Assembly: GCA_019096065.1 (NCBI GenBank)
Contig: JAGUCH010000004.1
Span: 5,828,001 to 5,892,000 of the forward strand
DNA: 64,000 nucleotides
Direction: 5' to 3'
Source: Paracyclopina nana
Lineage: Eukaryota; Arthropoda; Copepoda; Cyclopoida; Cyclopettidae
The position numbers and the translations under genes are program-made. This document shows, piece after piece, positions 48,865 to 60,494 of this stretch. The stretch's first letter is position 1; the number at the start of each line of letters is the position of its first letter. Below the pieces are notes generated by a model. That model was not told the origin of the DNA. It saw nothing but the letters and a program-made list of their open reading frames with translations, and ran no database searches.

Positions 48865-50890
48865 TTATTTGAGGCCCGTTTGCCTCATGATTTCCTCGTA
48901 GACTGTCCAAGCCAGGGCTGACATGAGCGTTCTGCGAAGCATTCTTGGGGCAATGCCCACCAAAAATCCCTTGGGGCCGTTGAAAATCCAAATTCGCTTG
49001 CTGGCCTTGATGACAGATGGGTAAAGCGTGGGCTCCAGTTGCATCTGTGTCTTGATTACATCTGCTGGATGAGTAACCTTCAAAGGGAATAATTTAACAA
49101 TCTATATAGCTTATTTTGGTAAAAAAATTGAAGATTTTCCTATAGCATATTCTGGCCTAATTACGTGGGGAAAAGGCCATATTTCCTCTACTAATACAGA
49201 TTTGTGTGCCACGTTAACTATTCAGATATGTCACAGTATAGCGTGTATGTCACGCAATGCAGAAGTAATTTTAAAGGAATATTACCAGGCTTGCAAGAAG
49301 GCCAGCAGCGATGCCGCACGAAAAATGAGTGATGCTTGCGTAGCAGCCGTTGGTTTTGGTGACGTCATTTCCGGCGAAAAATATGGCGGAAATTGGAGGA
49401 AGAACCTGTTGCTTGAGCTGAGAGTAAAACATCAAGTATAGGCCAGAGTAGGGAGCATCGCGCAATAGAGTTGGAGTGAGGCCGCAGCAAAGGCCGCGAA
49501 TCCCCTCGCGGCTGTAGATTTCCAGCAAGGCTGAGTACATGTTGGTATATGCATACTTTCCAGACTCGAAACGAGTTTTCAGCACCGTTATGGGAATCAT
49601 GGCGCAGCCAGCCACACAGCGTGCAGTCATACCTGAAAAGGGGCGTTTGTCATCAAAATTTGGCTCTTTTGTGATGCGACAATTACACAGTCCTCAACCA
49701 GCTCTAAATCAGCTCCGCTCTGTAGTGATAGAACGAGCCGGAAATTTTCAGCTTGATCAAGCTTCAAGCTTTTTGAAAAGTGTTCGAGCGATCCCAAGCT
49801 TTTGAAGATTTTTATCAAGCTTTTTCAAGCTCAAAATTTCTCATTTCAAGCTTTTTTCAAGCTTTTCACTTTTTTATTATTTTAACATAAAAAAGGGTGA
49901 TTAGTCACCAGATTTGAAAAAATTATCCAAGAAACGCAATAAATGACAGAAGTAGCTTTAACTTAGAATTAAGTACTTCACTCCCTTAAGTAATTGCTAA
50001 TTTTAAAATCAGCCTTTTTTTCTTTTGATTAAAAATGGAAAAAGTGTTGAAATTTTTTGGTGTCAAGCTTTTTCAAGCTTTGCATTTTTTGGGTTTCAAG
50101 CTTTTTCAAGCTTTTCCAAATTTGGTTCGAGCGATCCCAAGCTTTTTGCTTATGTAGCTCAAGCTGGGTTTTAGCTTCAAGCTTTCAAGCCAAGCTGAAA
50201 CTCGTTCCATCACTACCGCTCTGGGCAGCTGATTTTAAGCATATTTCAAAGAAGAGTAGTAGGAGCTAATTATCTATGAAATGAAGGCGCTGAGAAAGCT
50301 GATTAGATTTTTGAAAAGGCAGCGAAAACAATCCGATTAGCTTCAGCTAATTAATAGTTGTTAACCCCGGGCTAAAATTGTTTGCTTTTGCTTTCCTCCT
50401 AATTTCCACCAGCTTTACTAAATAATCCGAGTGCTTGTTAATGTTAAGGAGAGCAAGCACTAATTGTGAAAGCTGAAGTGCTTAGCGTTTTATTAATAGC
50501 AGCAGTGCTATTTGTACAAAAAAGCTTACCTAAACACATGGCTTGCAGCGGTCCTGGTTTGTCTGTGTTGCCTCCGAGGCTCGTTTTGAGCCAATGCAGG
50601 GAGGCAAAATAGAGGCCTACCCCAGGCACTGTTCTGGTGATGGAAGGTGTCATCCCTTTCCAAAGACCCGACACAGTTTCGTTGGCTATGACGGCTCTCA
50701 GCGTCGAGTAGATGCCCGGTTTGGCCACAGCCACGCCCTCAGTGGCTGAGATTAGGGTGGCACTGTAATGAGCCTGTTGGATCCTGGTCTTGACCAGGTC
50801 CAGGGGCTGGAAGAGAATTGTGGAGCAAGTGCCTGAAAATGAGCCAGCCAGGAAGGACTTCACCAAAGGGTTGCCCATCAGGGTGTCCAT
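48865..50890 (-). CDS. SLC25A38: mitochondrial glycine carrier SLC25A38
   Basis: Three exons (50890-50530, 49632-49286, 49077-48865) give 306 residues. The protein has the three tandem repeats of the mitochondrial carrier family, with their signatures visible as [21 protein letters not shown] and [10 protein letters not shown]; each is followed by a G-containing second motif ([52 protein letters not shown]). Overall spacing and wording match SLC25A38 (yeast Hem25), which imports glycine into mitochondria for the first step of haem synthesis. Length is that of the family. It converges with Di-Ras, about 330 bases apart. Intron 1 contains a hAT-like MITE. Identification is firm. Confidence 0.93.
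49715..50223. mobile_element. MITE, hAT-like, in SLC25A38 intron 1
   Basis: A 493-bp element (49723-50215). Left end TAGTGATAGAACGAG; right end CTCGTTCCATCACTA, its inverted copy with one mismatch. Inverted TTCAGCTTG / CAAGCTGAA follows a few bases inward. The 8-base direct repeat CCGCTCTG flanks it at 49715-49722 and 50216-50223, the target-site length of hAT transposons. The interior is full of TTCAAGCTTTT units and carries GTTCGAGCGATCCCAAGCTT twice in direct orientation. No transposase. Confidence 0.78.
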
Positions 50891-52401
50891 CTTGAGAGCC
50901 TTTTATTTTTTGCACTCACACAAATAAGTCTGAGGTTGGCTCAAGTGTCTTTTTATAGATTTTTATAGAGTCAATGATATGGGTGTTTTGATGCACTTTA
51001 AGCAGCAACAGCCATGATTGTGTTAGGTGCTGTTGTAGTTCCAGTCAGTGTAGTCACTGTACGAAATCGAGACTCCAGGCAGGAAGATTCTCATGGTGTA
51101 GTCAACTTGGCAGTCACCAACGACGAAAAAATTGTTCTTCATTTTCATCGGGTTGGGGCCGTCAGACTGTTTGGACATGGAAGCACAGGACATCATTTTG
51201 GAACGAGGGAATTTTCAGCACTCTAAACGAAAAACCTGAAAAGACACACTTTAATATTTTGCCATCTAGTAATTTAAAATAATATTTTTTTACCTTTGGG
51301 AACACCCAGATAATTGTTAAGAATTTATAGATCCTTCAGTGAAAAAGGAAACAAAATGGAGGATGTGTAAGCACACGCAATACGTAAGTTGTTTGTTCTC
51401 TGTTTGACCAGCAAATTCAAAATGGAGCCCGTTGCTAGCATGCCTGGCCCTTTTAAAGGCAAAAGACGGTCCTGCGATAAGGTAAACCGGTTTGCGACAA
51501 ACTCTTGCAACCTCTACGCAACTGATTTTTTCTTTGGTGCAAAAGCATAAAAGTTCCACTTGTATTTTAGAGTACAAAAAGCGATTACAGAGTACATTTG
51601 CCTCATCTTTCGGATTCCTGGTACAAATGCTCAAATTGACTTTTGTATGAGCTGAAAATAGCTCAAATGCTACAATAAGTACAAGGCTAGTTTTCCTGTT
51701 GCAGGGAGTTCACACCAGATTTAACCAGACTCAGCACGCAATATAGCTCTATATATTTAGGAAGAATAGGCCCAACCGGATTTTTTAACGCTGAAATCCA
51801 CCTATATTTAAAGAGAGCTGAAATCATTGACGTGGCAACAGTAAAAATAATTTTTTTTCGCCATTCATGCAGTTCTGGTTCTTCTTTGACGACGTCAATA
51901 CACTAAGAGCCAAAGAGGCTCCAAAAATTCAGATTCAAAACTTTTATGATCCTTTTTCAGCAAAAAGAATACTATGTGAGCTTAGAATATGAGCAGGCTC
52001 TAACATACACCAAAAAAGTTTTCCCTGGTTCTCAGACAAGGAAAACTGAATGTGCACACTGTTTCACTCACTGGAGGAGTGATGGAAAATTTCGGTACGT
52101 TTTTACCAAGGCTGCACTTAAAAGGTGCACAGTTCAAGAGGATCCAATAAAATTATCAGCCAAGCCCTGACTCTAAAATACTTGTTATGACACCAGCTTT
52201 CACTAAACACATCAATAGAGAAGTGTTTTTCTATCCAGCATTAAGAGAGTGTGTTTAGAGAGCTATGATGGAAAAAATCCAGTTTGGTTACTAGGCTGAA
52301 AAAGAAAATGCATGGTTTCTTTTTTGGCATCCTTTATTCCATTCAATTTTACAAAAGATCAACAATTCTCATACAATTAGTAAGCAAATATGGCAAAAAG
52401 C
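50891..52401. other. spacer, one small ORF
   Basis: Upstream of SLC25A38 and downstream of the first CUB gene, both on the minus strand. Apart from the 57-codon ORF at 51023-51196, frames here are short; a plus-strand frame at 51946-52170 starts at an A-rich ATG next to a possible acceptor but matches nothing I know. Confidence 0.35.
51023..51196 (-). CDS. small ORF, 57 residues, unknown
   Basis: Frame from ATG 51196 (context AAAATGATG) to TAA 51023. The sequence includes MKMKNNFFVVGDCQVDYTM and ends DYTDWNYNST. The reading frame upstream of the ATG is closed by a TGA, so this is the first in-frame start. A 3' splice site (GTCTTTTCAG, near 51237) precedes it, as in other genes here with 5'UTR introns. 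It lies 130 bases upstream of SLC25A38 on the same strand, so it could also be part of that gene's leader. No domain recognised. Coding status is uncertain. Confidence 0.35.
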   Translation of the reverse strand: MMSCASMSKQSDGPNPMKMKNNFFVVGDCQVDYTMRIFLPGVSISYSDYTDWNYNST

Positions 52402-54587
52402 TCAGCATGCAATTTGTTGGTAGTTCAAGCAAACACCTGTAAATAGAAAAATGTATCATTTTTCCGTAAAGACTTGGAATGCAATGCGAAAATGAAGGAA
52501 TGGCAATAATATAATCTTTTTCACATAATTTTTGCTTTACCAAAATGCATAATTTCTCAAGTAACATAATGCAAATCTGCCAATGCTTTGTTGTTTAGCA
52601 TGGGTCCACGGTCAACGTGTACGTGTCACGTGATTCGACGCTTCTTATTTTTCTTAAGGTGGCATAACATTTTAGAAAAAATGAGTAATCCCAAAAAGTT
52701 TTACAGTTAGTTGCCATAAAATTGAACGGATTTGATGTAATCTAGCTACATAATAAATCTATTCAGAATCCCTTAGTGATTAAACATAATGAAGTACCTC
52801 TTGCTTCAGTAGCCGCTGCAGGTGCCATTCCATCATTGGTCAAATCAGTGACTATTTGCACTTGAAACGGAGCAGAGCAATCTGCAAAAGCCAGGTTTTT
52901 AAGGTTTACTTCTTTTTTTTTTAATCATCTGAAATCATCGTATATCTTACCGCAAATAATTCGAGTGTTGCCAATGTTTGCAGCATCTCCAATCACAGCT
53001 CCAAAAAAATCTCCACAAAAGGTGTTATAAATTGGCTGATTTGAGCCACGTGAGCAAGTGTTGCCTCCACCTACGTACAAACAAAGAAAGGCAACGATAG
53101 ACATGGACAACTACAATTTTGTTGTGCTCTTGGTATCAGTACCTGAAATGGAAATGTAATCTTGACTGCAAGCTGATCCAAGTTCTGCAGTCATTGCAGT
53201 AGCAGATTTGTTATCAAGGGACCATGACCTCACATCAGGGCAAAGACTATAAGCAATACAGCAGTATCCAGCTTCTTGGCGAATACATACGTTGTAGCTG
53301 CAAATACATTTTGCCTTTTCTGATAAAAAACGGACAAACTAAATATCACACACTTTTGGGACGGCAAATGCTGCCATTTGTTGCTAGAGGGCTCATTAAA
53401 GTTGAAGGTTTGTATTCTTCCTGTAATGCCCTCGTGATATTGTAAGCACCCCAAATCCAAGGGCCTAAAAAAGCAAATTAGTCCAACAAGCTTGTCAACA
53501 CACACATCAAGTTATTTAACCTCGATGGAGAGTAGCATGGAATTTGAGTTACTTTGATTTCCCACTGTCGAATTGTGGAAGGTAATGCATTGAATGCAAA
53601 ATTAATTTGACCTGTGCCTGTAGGACTTTGGCTGATATCCATATACACTATTAAAGAAAATTAGCATTTGTGACAGCAAATAAATCAATTTAAATTTACA
53701 GTGTTGGCCAGTGTTGATGCCACAAATCACTGGTGAAGTAAGGCCAGATGACCCCTGTAGGGGAAATGTGACTTTCTTTTCAATTCTTAATACACATAGT
53801 GAGGAAAAATACCTTGAAAGTAAAAGAGTCTTGGCAAAGGGCTGTGGCAGCTTCGTCAGTTGTCACAGGGCCCAACAAGCTAAACGTCTCAAAATCCAAC
53901 CTGATTGCACAGACATCTGGAATTGGATGAGCATAATGAATATCCAAGGACGTTAATTTTCAAATCATACCTGGAGAACACTTTGCTATGGTATAAGCAA
54001 TGGCAGAAGTGGACGTCAAAGCAGTGGGATATCCAGGATTTTGGATGTAGGTGCAGTTTTGTGAAATGGTCGTTCCAGAGGCTGACACGACAAAAAGGCA
54101 GCAAACTCCAAACCTGCAATCACAGCAATGATTTCACCAGGAAATGCTAGTACATTTGAGTCAATTAGTGCTCATTAGATTCACCCTAAAGCGCAATTTC
54201 CACTTGCTTTTCCTCCTCGATCTTGGCACTCTTGGGATGTAAAACAAGTTCCATTTCGGTGAGACCTAACCATATTTCTATGTCAAAATCGAACATACTT
54301 CCATATACATTAAAATTTTCCTACCCTGATCCAGAAGATCCACTGTTGGACACACATCCAGAATTTTTGAACGTCACCACATTGAACAGGGAAAAAACTG
54401 TGATATGACAAAAATAGAGCAAATTAAGTGGCATTAGTAAAAAATAAGGCACACATTTACTTCTTCCTTTTGGCTGCTCTGCTTTTGTTTCTTTTGTCTC
54501 TATTTCTTTCTCTGCTGCTGCACTCTTGGTAGACAAAGAAAGCAAAGTTAAGGTAACTAGTATCAGGAAAAGTAGTGAGTAATTCAT
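52402..54587 (-). CDS. secreted CUB-domain protein 1
   Basis: Twelve exons (54587-54461, 54397-54325, 54265-54185, 54113-53971, 53916-53813, 53754-53700, 53647-53521, 53464-53354, 53297-53143, 53070-52951, 52881-52798, 52436-52402) give 404 residues. Signal peptide MNYSLLFLILVTLTLLSL; cysteine-rich lead-in (SLFNVVTFKNSGC ... NGTCFTSQEC ... GNCALGFGVCC); CUB domain with NCTYIQNPGYPTAL, CAIRLDFETFSLLGP and VICGINTGQH; then the segment seen across arthropod CUB proteins (RPLDLGCLQYHEGITGRIQT, YNVCIRQEAGYCCIAY). The last 11-codon exon encodes the conserved ending GVCLNYQQIAC. Such proteins are secreted and usually of unknown function. This copy keeps the canonical CUB start (NCTYIQNPGYP), which the two plus-strand paralogues have changed. 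Confidence 0.85.
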
Positions 54588-55126
54588 GATATTCGGTATA
54601 TCTTCTCCCTGTTGAGTTTCCCTCGCAAGTGCCAAACTTTTTGCAGAGCCAAAAACTACTATCTTTTGGTAATTGTATCAATAGCTTCCACTCACATGCA
54701 ATTTCGGAACGAGCCAGTGCATAAATAATATACACTTTTTATGCACCACCCTCAAGCATTTTGGAGAATTGATGCATCGCATATTGCCACTTATTGAAAA
54801 AGCCCATATTTTCACGACCAACTATGATATCAAAGATTCTTCAGCTGATATCTAAGAAAGTATAGATCTACTTTAACGATTATAGTGATGGCAAGAATCT
54901 AATTTTTGAAACAGCCTTTTCTATAGATTTTCCAACTCTTTCCAAGATTTTCAAGATTTGGGGAAACAGCTACTTTGTTTTGCAACCCTATTATTGCACT
55001 TTTCGCACAAAATGAAACTGCAAAGGTAGAGCCAAATGTAGCAGCCGCAATGAAATGTCATTGAACCCTTAAAAAGTTATGTGTAGAAGTCGATCACCAC
55101 ATTCACTCTTGCAGTTCCAAACGAAT
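54588..55126. promoter_or_regulatory. shared divergent promoter region of two CUB genes
   Basis: The minus-strand CUB gene and the first plus-strand CUB gene start head to head, 539 bases apart. On the minus strand a TATA-like CATAAAAAG lies at 54735-54743, about 150 bases before the ATG; a weaker CTTAAAAAG lies at about 55067 on the plus strand. Shared regulation is inference from the layout. Confidence 0.4.
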
Positions 55127-57011
55127 ATGATCAACCGATTGCGATTTGTGAGTTGTACTTTAAATAAAACTGCATAATAAATCATTCAAGTTCTGCGTAC
55201 TTTTCAGTTAATACCACTTTGCTTCAGTTTTGCGGTCGCAACCAAACGACTGCCAAAGCGTAAGATTAAAACACAATTTCAACTCAATTTCTTAATCGTT
55301 CTAATCAGAATTTTTTGCTTACAGTAACAGTTTTTGAAATTCTTAGGTTAGTGATTTGTATCCTTGAGCGCTTTACTGTTCATACTAATGCTTGTTAAAA
55401 TTATATAGGTTTCCTAATGATCCTTGCATCACATCATCTACCAAAAATGGAACTTGCTACACATCGTAAGTCTGCAAATAGCTTATAACGTAACTATTAT
55501 GTAACAATTTTGCTTCTATTATAGAGACGAGTGCTCTCAAAAAGGTGGAGTGAGTGGAGGGTCATGTGCGCAAGGATACGGTGTTTGTTGCATATGTATG
55601 AAAACGAAACGATCCTAATTATGCATATAAGCTGGGGTACTCATAAAGTGCATTTTTTATAGTCACTGTGGGATGTGGATCAACCACAAGTGAAAATTCC
55701 ACCTACTTTGAAGCATCCGGACTTGGTGCTGGGCAATGCAGGGCCAAAGTGTGCCCATGTTCTAGCAACATTTGCCAAGTATGTTTGTAGTATGCCCAGA
55801 AAAAACCAAAAGTTTTTAATTTCTCCATTGAATTTGAGTGAATCAATTTAGATATTAATCATTAGATAAGACTAGACTTCAACACTTTTGTCATCACTGG
55901 GCCATCCACCGAAACCACATCTAGATTCAAAACTTTAGGTGGAGCTGATGTTGGCGCGGCTGGAAAAGATTCCACTCATGCCACCACTTGTGCCACGGAT
56001 GTATTTTCAATCACTAACGCTCCAAATTTGCCTGAGCTCTGTGGTGTGCTAACTGGGGATCATGGTAAGAAAAAAAGAGTTCACTTAGGCAATCTTATTG
56101 CAGTGAAATTAAAGAAACCATTTTTAGTGTATTTTGATGCCTCTCAAGCTTGTCATGATTTGGGTCTGGCTTTGGGACAAGCTGGCATTGATGCCACAAT
56201 TCCAGCAAACCGCATGGTCAACATCAAGGTGCTGGCTAAGTCTTTCAAGATTTTAAAACAGCTTCAAACTTCAAGTTAATTTGAATTTCAGATAACTCAG
56301 TACTCTTGCGACTACACCAACTTGGCTCCTCAAGGATGTGATCAATGGTTTTTTGGCACAGAGGGAACAGGTGTAGTAAGGACTTTTAATTTCAACAATG
56401 GTCCTCACTTGGCCAATCAAAAACAAAATATTTGCATTAGGTAAAATCACTTGTCATTATATACGAGGCTCCTTTTAAGAGGCCATTCATTGCCAATTTT
56501 CTTAGGAGAGAAGCCAACAAATGCAAGGCTTGCTTTTATGCTCAAGCTGTCATTGATGTCCAATTATCTGGAAATGCTGCTGCAGCCGTCACAAAGGTTA
56601 AAAATAAAAATGTGTTTTTTTTGTCTTTTTCTCATTTTTACAACTTTAAAGGCATCAATTTGTTGTGGTTATGGGCAAGGTGGAGTGAAAACGACAGGAT
56701 ATGATTGCCTCATGATTCCTGGCGCTATGCTCAATACAGCTAACCTAATGCCTAAGGGTGCCACTCAATGCGGATCTGGAGCTGGAATAGCTGGAGTTGC
56801 AGCCACTGCAAGCACAGTGTGCAGTGAGTTCGAACTCCAAATACATTGTAAATGCTCCTGTCTCAAAACTTCAACTATTTCATACCTTTCAGCCTCAAGC
56901 ATGCCATTCCGGATTGACTTCTACTCAGATGGATTTGAGTTTAAGAATGAAGCTGCAAAGCTCCAAAAAGGCTTCAAAATTGCTTACTTTGAAACTAACT
57001 GTGTTAATTAG
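55127..57011 (+). CDS. secreted CUB-like protein 2
   Basis: Twelve exons (55127-55147, 55208-55259, 55325-55346, 55409-55465, 55525-55595, 55663-55778, 55866-56064, 56128-56228, 56292-56440, 56506-56596, 56652-56823, 56893-57011) give 389 residues. The first two exons encode a signal peptide (MINRLRFLIPLCFSFAVA). The third is a 22-nt microexon (LTVFEILR). The lead-in has the family cysteines (NGTCYTSDEC ... CAQGYGVCC). In the CUB domain the usual CTYxxNPGYP is replaced by STYFEASGLG, with CRAKVCPCSSNICQIRLDF after it. Later: LCGVLTGDHVYFDASQACHD, NLAPQGCDQWFFG, NICIRREANKC, GYDCLMIPGA. The protein stops after MPFRIDFYSDGFEF ... NCVN. Paralogue of the neighbour at 57251, with nearly identical exon lengths in the middle. 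Confidence 0.85.
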
Positions 57012-57250
57012 CTGATCACATTTTCAAGTACTTATTTCTTATTTCTTCTATTCCTGCATGAGGCATTTACTCCATTCAATTTAATAAATATCGACAAAGC
57101 AATCTTAATTGAGCGTGCATCCTCTTTTCTCTAACGTGATTTTGCAAAAGTTTTGTGATTGCGCTGACATTTGATGGAACAATCAAGACAAAGTCCACCT
57201 TGATTTCCAATTTGCAGTATGTCAGCGGTGCTCTTGGCACCAAGACCATA

Positions 57251-59082
57251 ATGATTGTGAGTTGCCCTATCTTGACAGCTATTTCTTATGACGCTTATAC
57301 TCATTTTAGGTTCATTATTGGATGTTTTTTGCCATTTTTGCAACCACTTGCCAAGCAAGGAGGAATGACAAAGTTGCATTGACTCCAAAATCAAGCAGAG
57401 ACGACAAAGTCTTGCCAGTTTTTCAAGTTGTCAGGTATCAGCATTTTCATCTAATTAATGCATTGAATAATGATTCAAATTGCCTTCTTCCAGATTTCCA
57501 AATCTGCCTTGCTTAGTCAGTGGAGGCTCCAAAAATGGGACTTGCTACACTTCGTAAGCTACTTTTAAAAAGTATATTTAATCACCATTACCAAACTAGG
57601 GTTGATTTACAGCGAAGAGTGCGCGAACAAAGGTGGATCTTCCATTGGAACTTGCGCTCAAGGATTCGGCGTCTGCTGCGTTTGTAAATATTTACTTGAC
57701 TAAGCACAGTTACACTGCAAAGTTCTCTTAGCATTTCACGCAACCTCGATCAACAATCATCTTAAAGCAGTTAACATATTGTTTTTTAGTTACTGTGGGA
57801 TGTGGGGGACAGTCATCAGAAAATTGCACTTACTTTGAAGCCAATTCTCTGCAATCCGGACAATGCAGGATGAAAATCTGCCCATGCAGCTCCAATATTT
57901 GCCAAGTGCCAGAATATAATTTTAGTGTTTTTCCCCACTAAGCATAACTTTTTCATAGATGAGACTTGACTTCAATATGTTTACCATCACTGGACCGTCC
58001 ACTGCCACAATTTCTACTTTCTTGACCTTAGGTGGAAATTCAGTTGGAGCAGGAGGAAAAGAATCTAACTATGCCACTACTTGTGCAACTGACATTTTTT
58101 CAGTCACTAATGCTCCCAGTTTGCCATCTTTATGTGGAACTCTCACAGGAGATCATGGTATTTTTTAAATGATATCAAAGACTTCCTTGCTGAAAATAAT
58201 TAAAATGCTTTCAGTCTACTTTGATGCTCATGAGGGCTGTCATGATCTTGGCTTTGCTCTTGGTCAAAGTGGAATGGATGCCACAATTCCAAGTAACAGA
58301 CAAGTCAGCATAAAAGTAATAAAAAAACTTACCTTAGTTAGTGAATACTAGTAGAACTTAATTACTTTCTTAATGTCATAGATCACGCAGCTTTCGTGTG
58401 ACAATTTGAATTTGGCACCTCAAGGGTGTGATCAATGGTTTTATGGGGACTCGGGCATGGGTTACATCAAGACCTTCAACTATGACACACAACCTCATTT
58501 AGCAAATCAGCATCAAAACATTTGCATAAGGTAACTCCAACCTCATTCGAAAGACTTTGCTAAATGAGTCCTATTTTCAGGAGGGAAGCTGGAAATTGCA
58601 AAATCTGCTATTCAGCAGATACCATCACTGATGTTAGCCTATCCAATAAAGTTACTAAAGGTTTTGTTAAGGTTGAAAACTTATATTTTTGTCCCCTTTT
58701 CTTCAATAATATGTGACAATTTCTCTCCAAAAGAATTCACTTTGTTGTGCCTATGGTACAAGTGGAAAGAAGACGTCTGGATACGATTGCCTCATGATTC
58801 CAGGAGCAATAAAAGCCACCACCAAAGCCTCTCCTATTCCTGTCACTCTTTGTGGAGGTGGAAAAGGATTGAATTCAGCAACTGGTGGAGCCTCCATTAC
58901 CGTTTGTTGTAAGTGTCAAAACTAACTTGAAGTGACTTCAATCAATGATATTACCAACTATTTCAGCTACCTCGTACCCATTTAGAGTGGATTTTATTTC
59001 TGATGGGTTTGAGTATATGGCTGAAGAAGCCAAGGCAAAGACCAAAGGATTCAAGCTTAAGTATTACCAAGTTGGATGTTAG
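57251..59082 (+). CDS. secreted CUB-like protein 3
   Basis: Eleven exons (57251-57256, 57310-57434, 57494-57553, 57613-57683, 57790-57905, 57959-58157, 58215-58315, 58382-58530, 58581-58660, 58734-58908, 58968-59082) give 398 residues. The first coding exon is only ATG-ATT; joined to exon 2 it makes the signal peptide MIVHYWMFFAIFATTCQA. The tiny exon is inferred from its donor (ATT/GTGAGT), phase, and analogy with the neighbour; without it the ATG at 57322 would serve. Then NGTCYTSEEC ... CAQGFGVCC, GCGGQSSENCTYFEANSLQS, CRMKICPCSSNICQMRLDF, LCGTLTGDHVYFDAHEGCHD, NLAPQGCDQWFYG, GYDCLMIPGAIK. Exons 5-8 equal those of the upstream paralogue in length (116, 199, 101, 149), a clear tandem duplicate. 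Confidence 0.83.
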
Positions 59083-59292
59083 ACCATTGTTTAGAAATTG
59101 CTGTATTTTCTCTTCAGTCATTAAATTGATACACTATTTGCAATTTTATCAGGATGAGGGATTTTATTTCAAAATGTGCACCACAGCAAAAATGAGTTAA
59201 GTGCAGAAGGTAGTATTTAACAGACTTAATTAATGTGATTTCAATGAAATACCTATACTTTACATTAAACTGACGTGCTACATGTCAGGGAG

Positions 59293-60351
59293 TTAATTTT
59301 TGGTGGTGAAATCAAGGTCCACATAGTGTTCAGTGACTTTCATCTCTTCCTTGATCTTGTTGAAAATTTCTTCATTGATGTCATTGCTAGTGGTGTCATT
59401 CTTGACAAATTCACTGCCAGAGTCAAATCCTCCAAAAGACACCTCAACTTGGTCCTCAGTAGTGTAGACATCCGGAATAATGTTGAAAATAGAGATGGGG
59501 CATTCTGGATAGAAAGACCAGCAATCTCCTTGCTCTTCTCCAATTTTCACAGCTCTTTTGTACTCCTCAAGAACTTTGTGAGTTCCATTCTTGGGCCTGA
59601 AAAACATGTTTTAAAATTTCGTGGTGTCAGTCATATCATATTTGGGCAGCTTACATGAGAATTGTGTTGAGCAATTCTCCAACAATGGTCCAGTGGTGAA
59701 TGGGTGTTTCAGTTAGCTCACAAATTGCTCTGAGCACACACTGTCTTCCTGCCATGCCACCTTTATCAAGTGAGGATTCAATTTTCTAAAAGATAAAATT
59801 ATGTTGAAAAAAAAACCACATTCTCAGCTTCTATTAAAGAATACCCCTAAAATGTCAATTTGGTCATCAACCACAGTTCTTTTGAGAATATTGGTGATGT
59901 CATCAGGAGTCGAGAACGATCTGCCACTGCCAAATCCTGCAGCAATGACGCTGTTAGCATCTCTAGAAAGGGAAAAAGGGTCATTAGCTTGTGCTGCCCA
60001 ATTGAAAAAGACCATGAAAAAAGCCAGCCTTTTTTTCTTGCCAGCTGCTTGAACAGCCTGTGCTTCAGCCGCTGCGTTGGCAGCAGCAAGAGCAGCATTG
60101 GAAGCAGCCTGAGCTGCATTGGCAGCAGTGATGGCTCCAGCCAAGGCAGTAGTCCCACCAAACAAGTAGTCCATTCGGTAATGTATGACATGGTCGTGTC
60201 TCAGCTCAAAATCTGCTCCAATCAACTCGATGCCAATCATCAAATCCCACACTGCACCAGGAGCAATGAAACGACGATGCCTGGAGTGAACTCTCTTCAC
60301 CGGGATTGGCAGCGTGAAATCTGCCAACATTTGGCCGATTTGAGACACCAT
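59293..60351 (-). CDS. DM4/12 family secreted protein
   Basis: Exons 60351-59845, 59785-59655 and 59596-59293 join to 313 residues. DM4/12 proteins are an arthropod family of secreted proteins of unknown function. The hallmark is the C-terminal module, here RQCVLRAICELTETPIHHWT then VGELLNTILM, and a final pair of cysteines (GDCWSFYPECPISIF). The N-terminal half has the basic cleavage-like RHRRF before IAPGAVWDLMIGIELIG, then an alanine-rich stretch of about 40 residues (near 70-110). The frame stays open upstream of ATG 60351 (ALIQSIFWLFVMVSQIG), which would make a better signal peptide if an upstream start exists. Two TATA-like boxes lie just before it. Family assignment is firm, start uncertain. 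Confidence 0.8.
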
Positions 60352-60394
60352 CACAAAGAGCCAAAATATGGACTGAATCAAAGCCTATATAAAA

Positions 60395-60430
60395 CTTTTT
60401 ATATAGATGCTGAATAATGACTCTTTTATA
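60395..60430 (-). promoter_or_regulatory. TATA boxes of the DM4/12 gene
   Basis: On the minus strand TATAAAAG at 60430-60423 and TATATAAAAAG at 60405-60395 lie 72 and 44 bases before ATG 60351. The first would put transcription start near 60395, giving a short leader. This favours ATG 60351 over an upstream coding exon. Confidence 0.5.
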
Positions 60431-60494
60431 GGATCGAGGCTGCTGCTGAGCTGAACTAAAAGGCTGGCTTTTTCCTGGGTATCTAGACACTCAC

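Noticed and set aside
51946-52170. 74-codon plus-strand frame with a CAHC motif.
   Set aside because: No upstream exon, poor start context, no family; kept out of the gene list.
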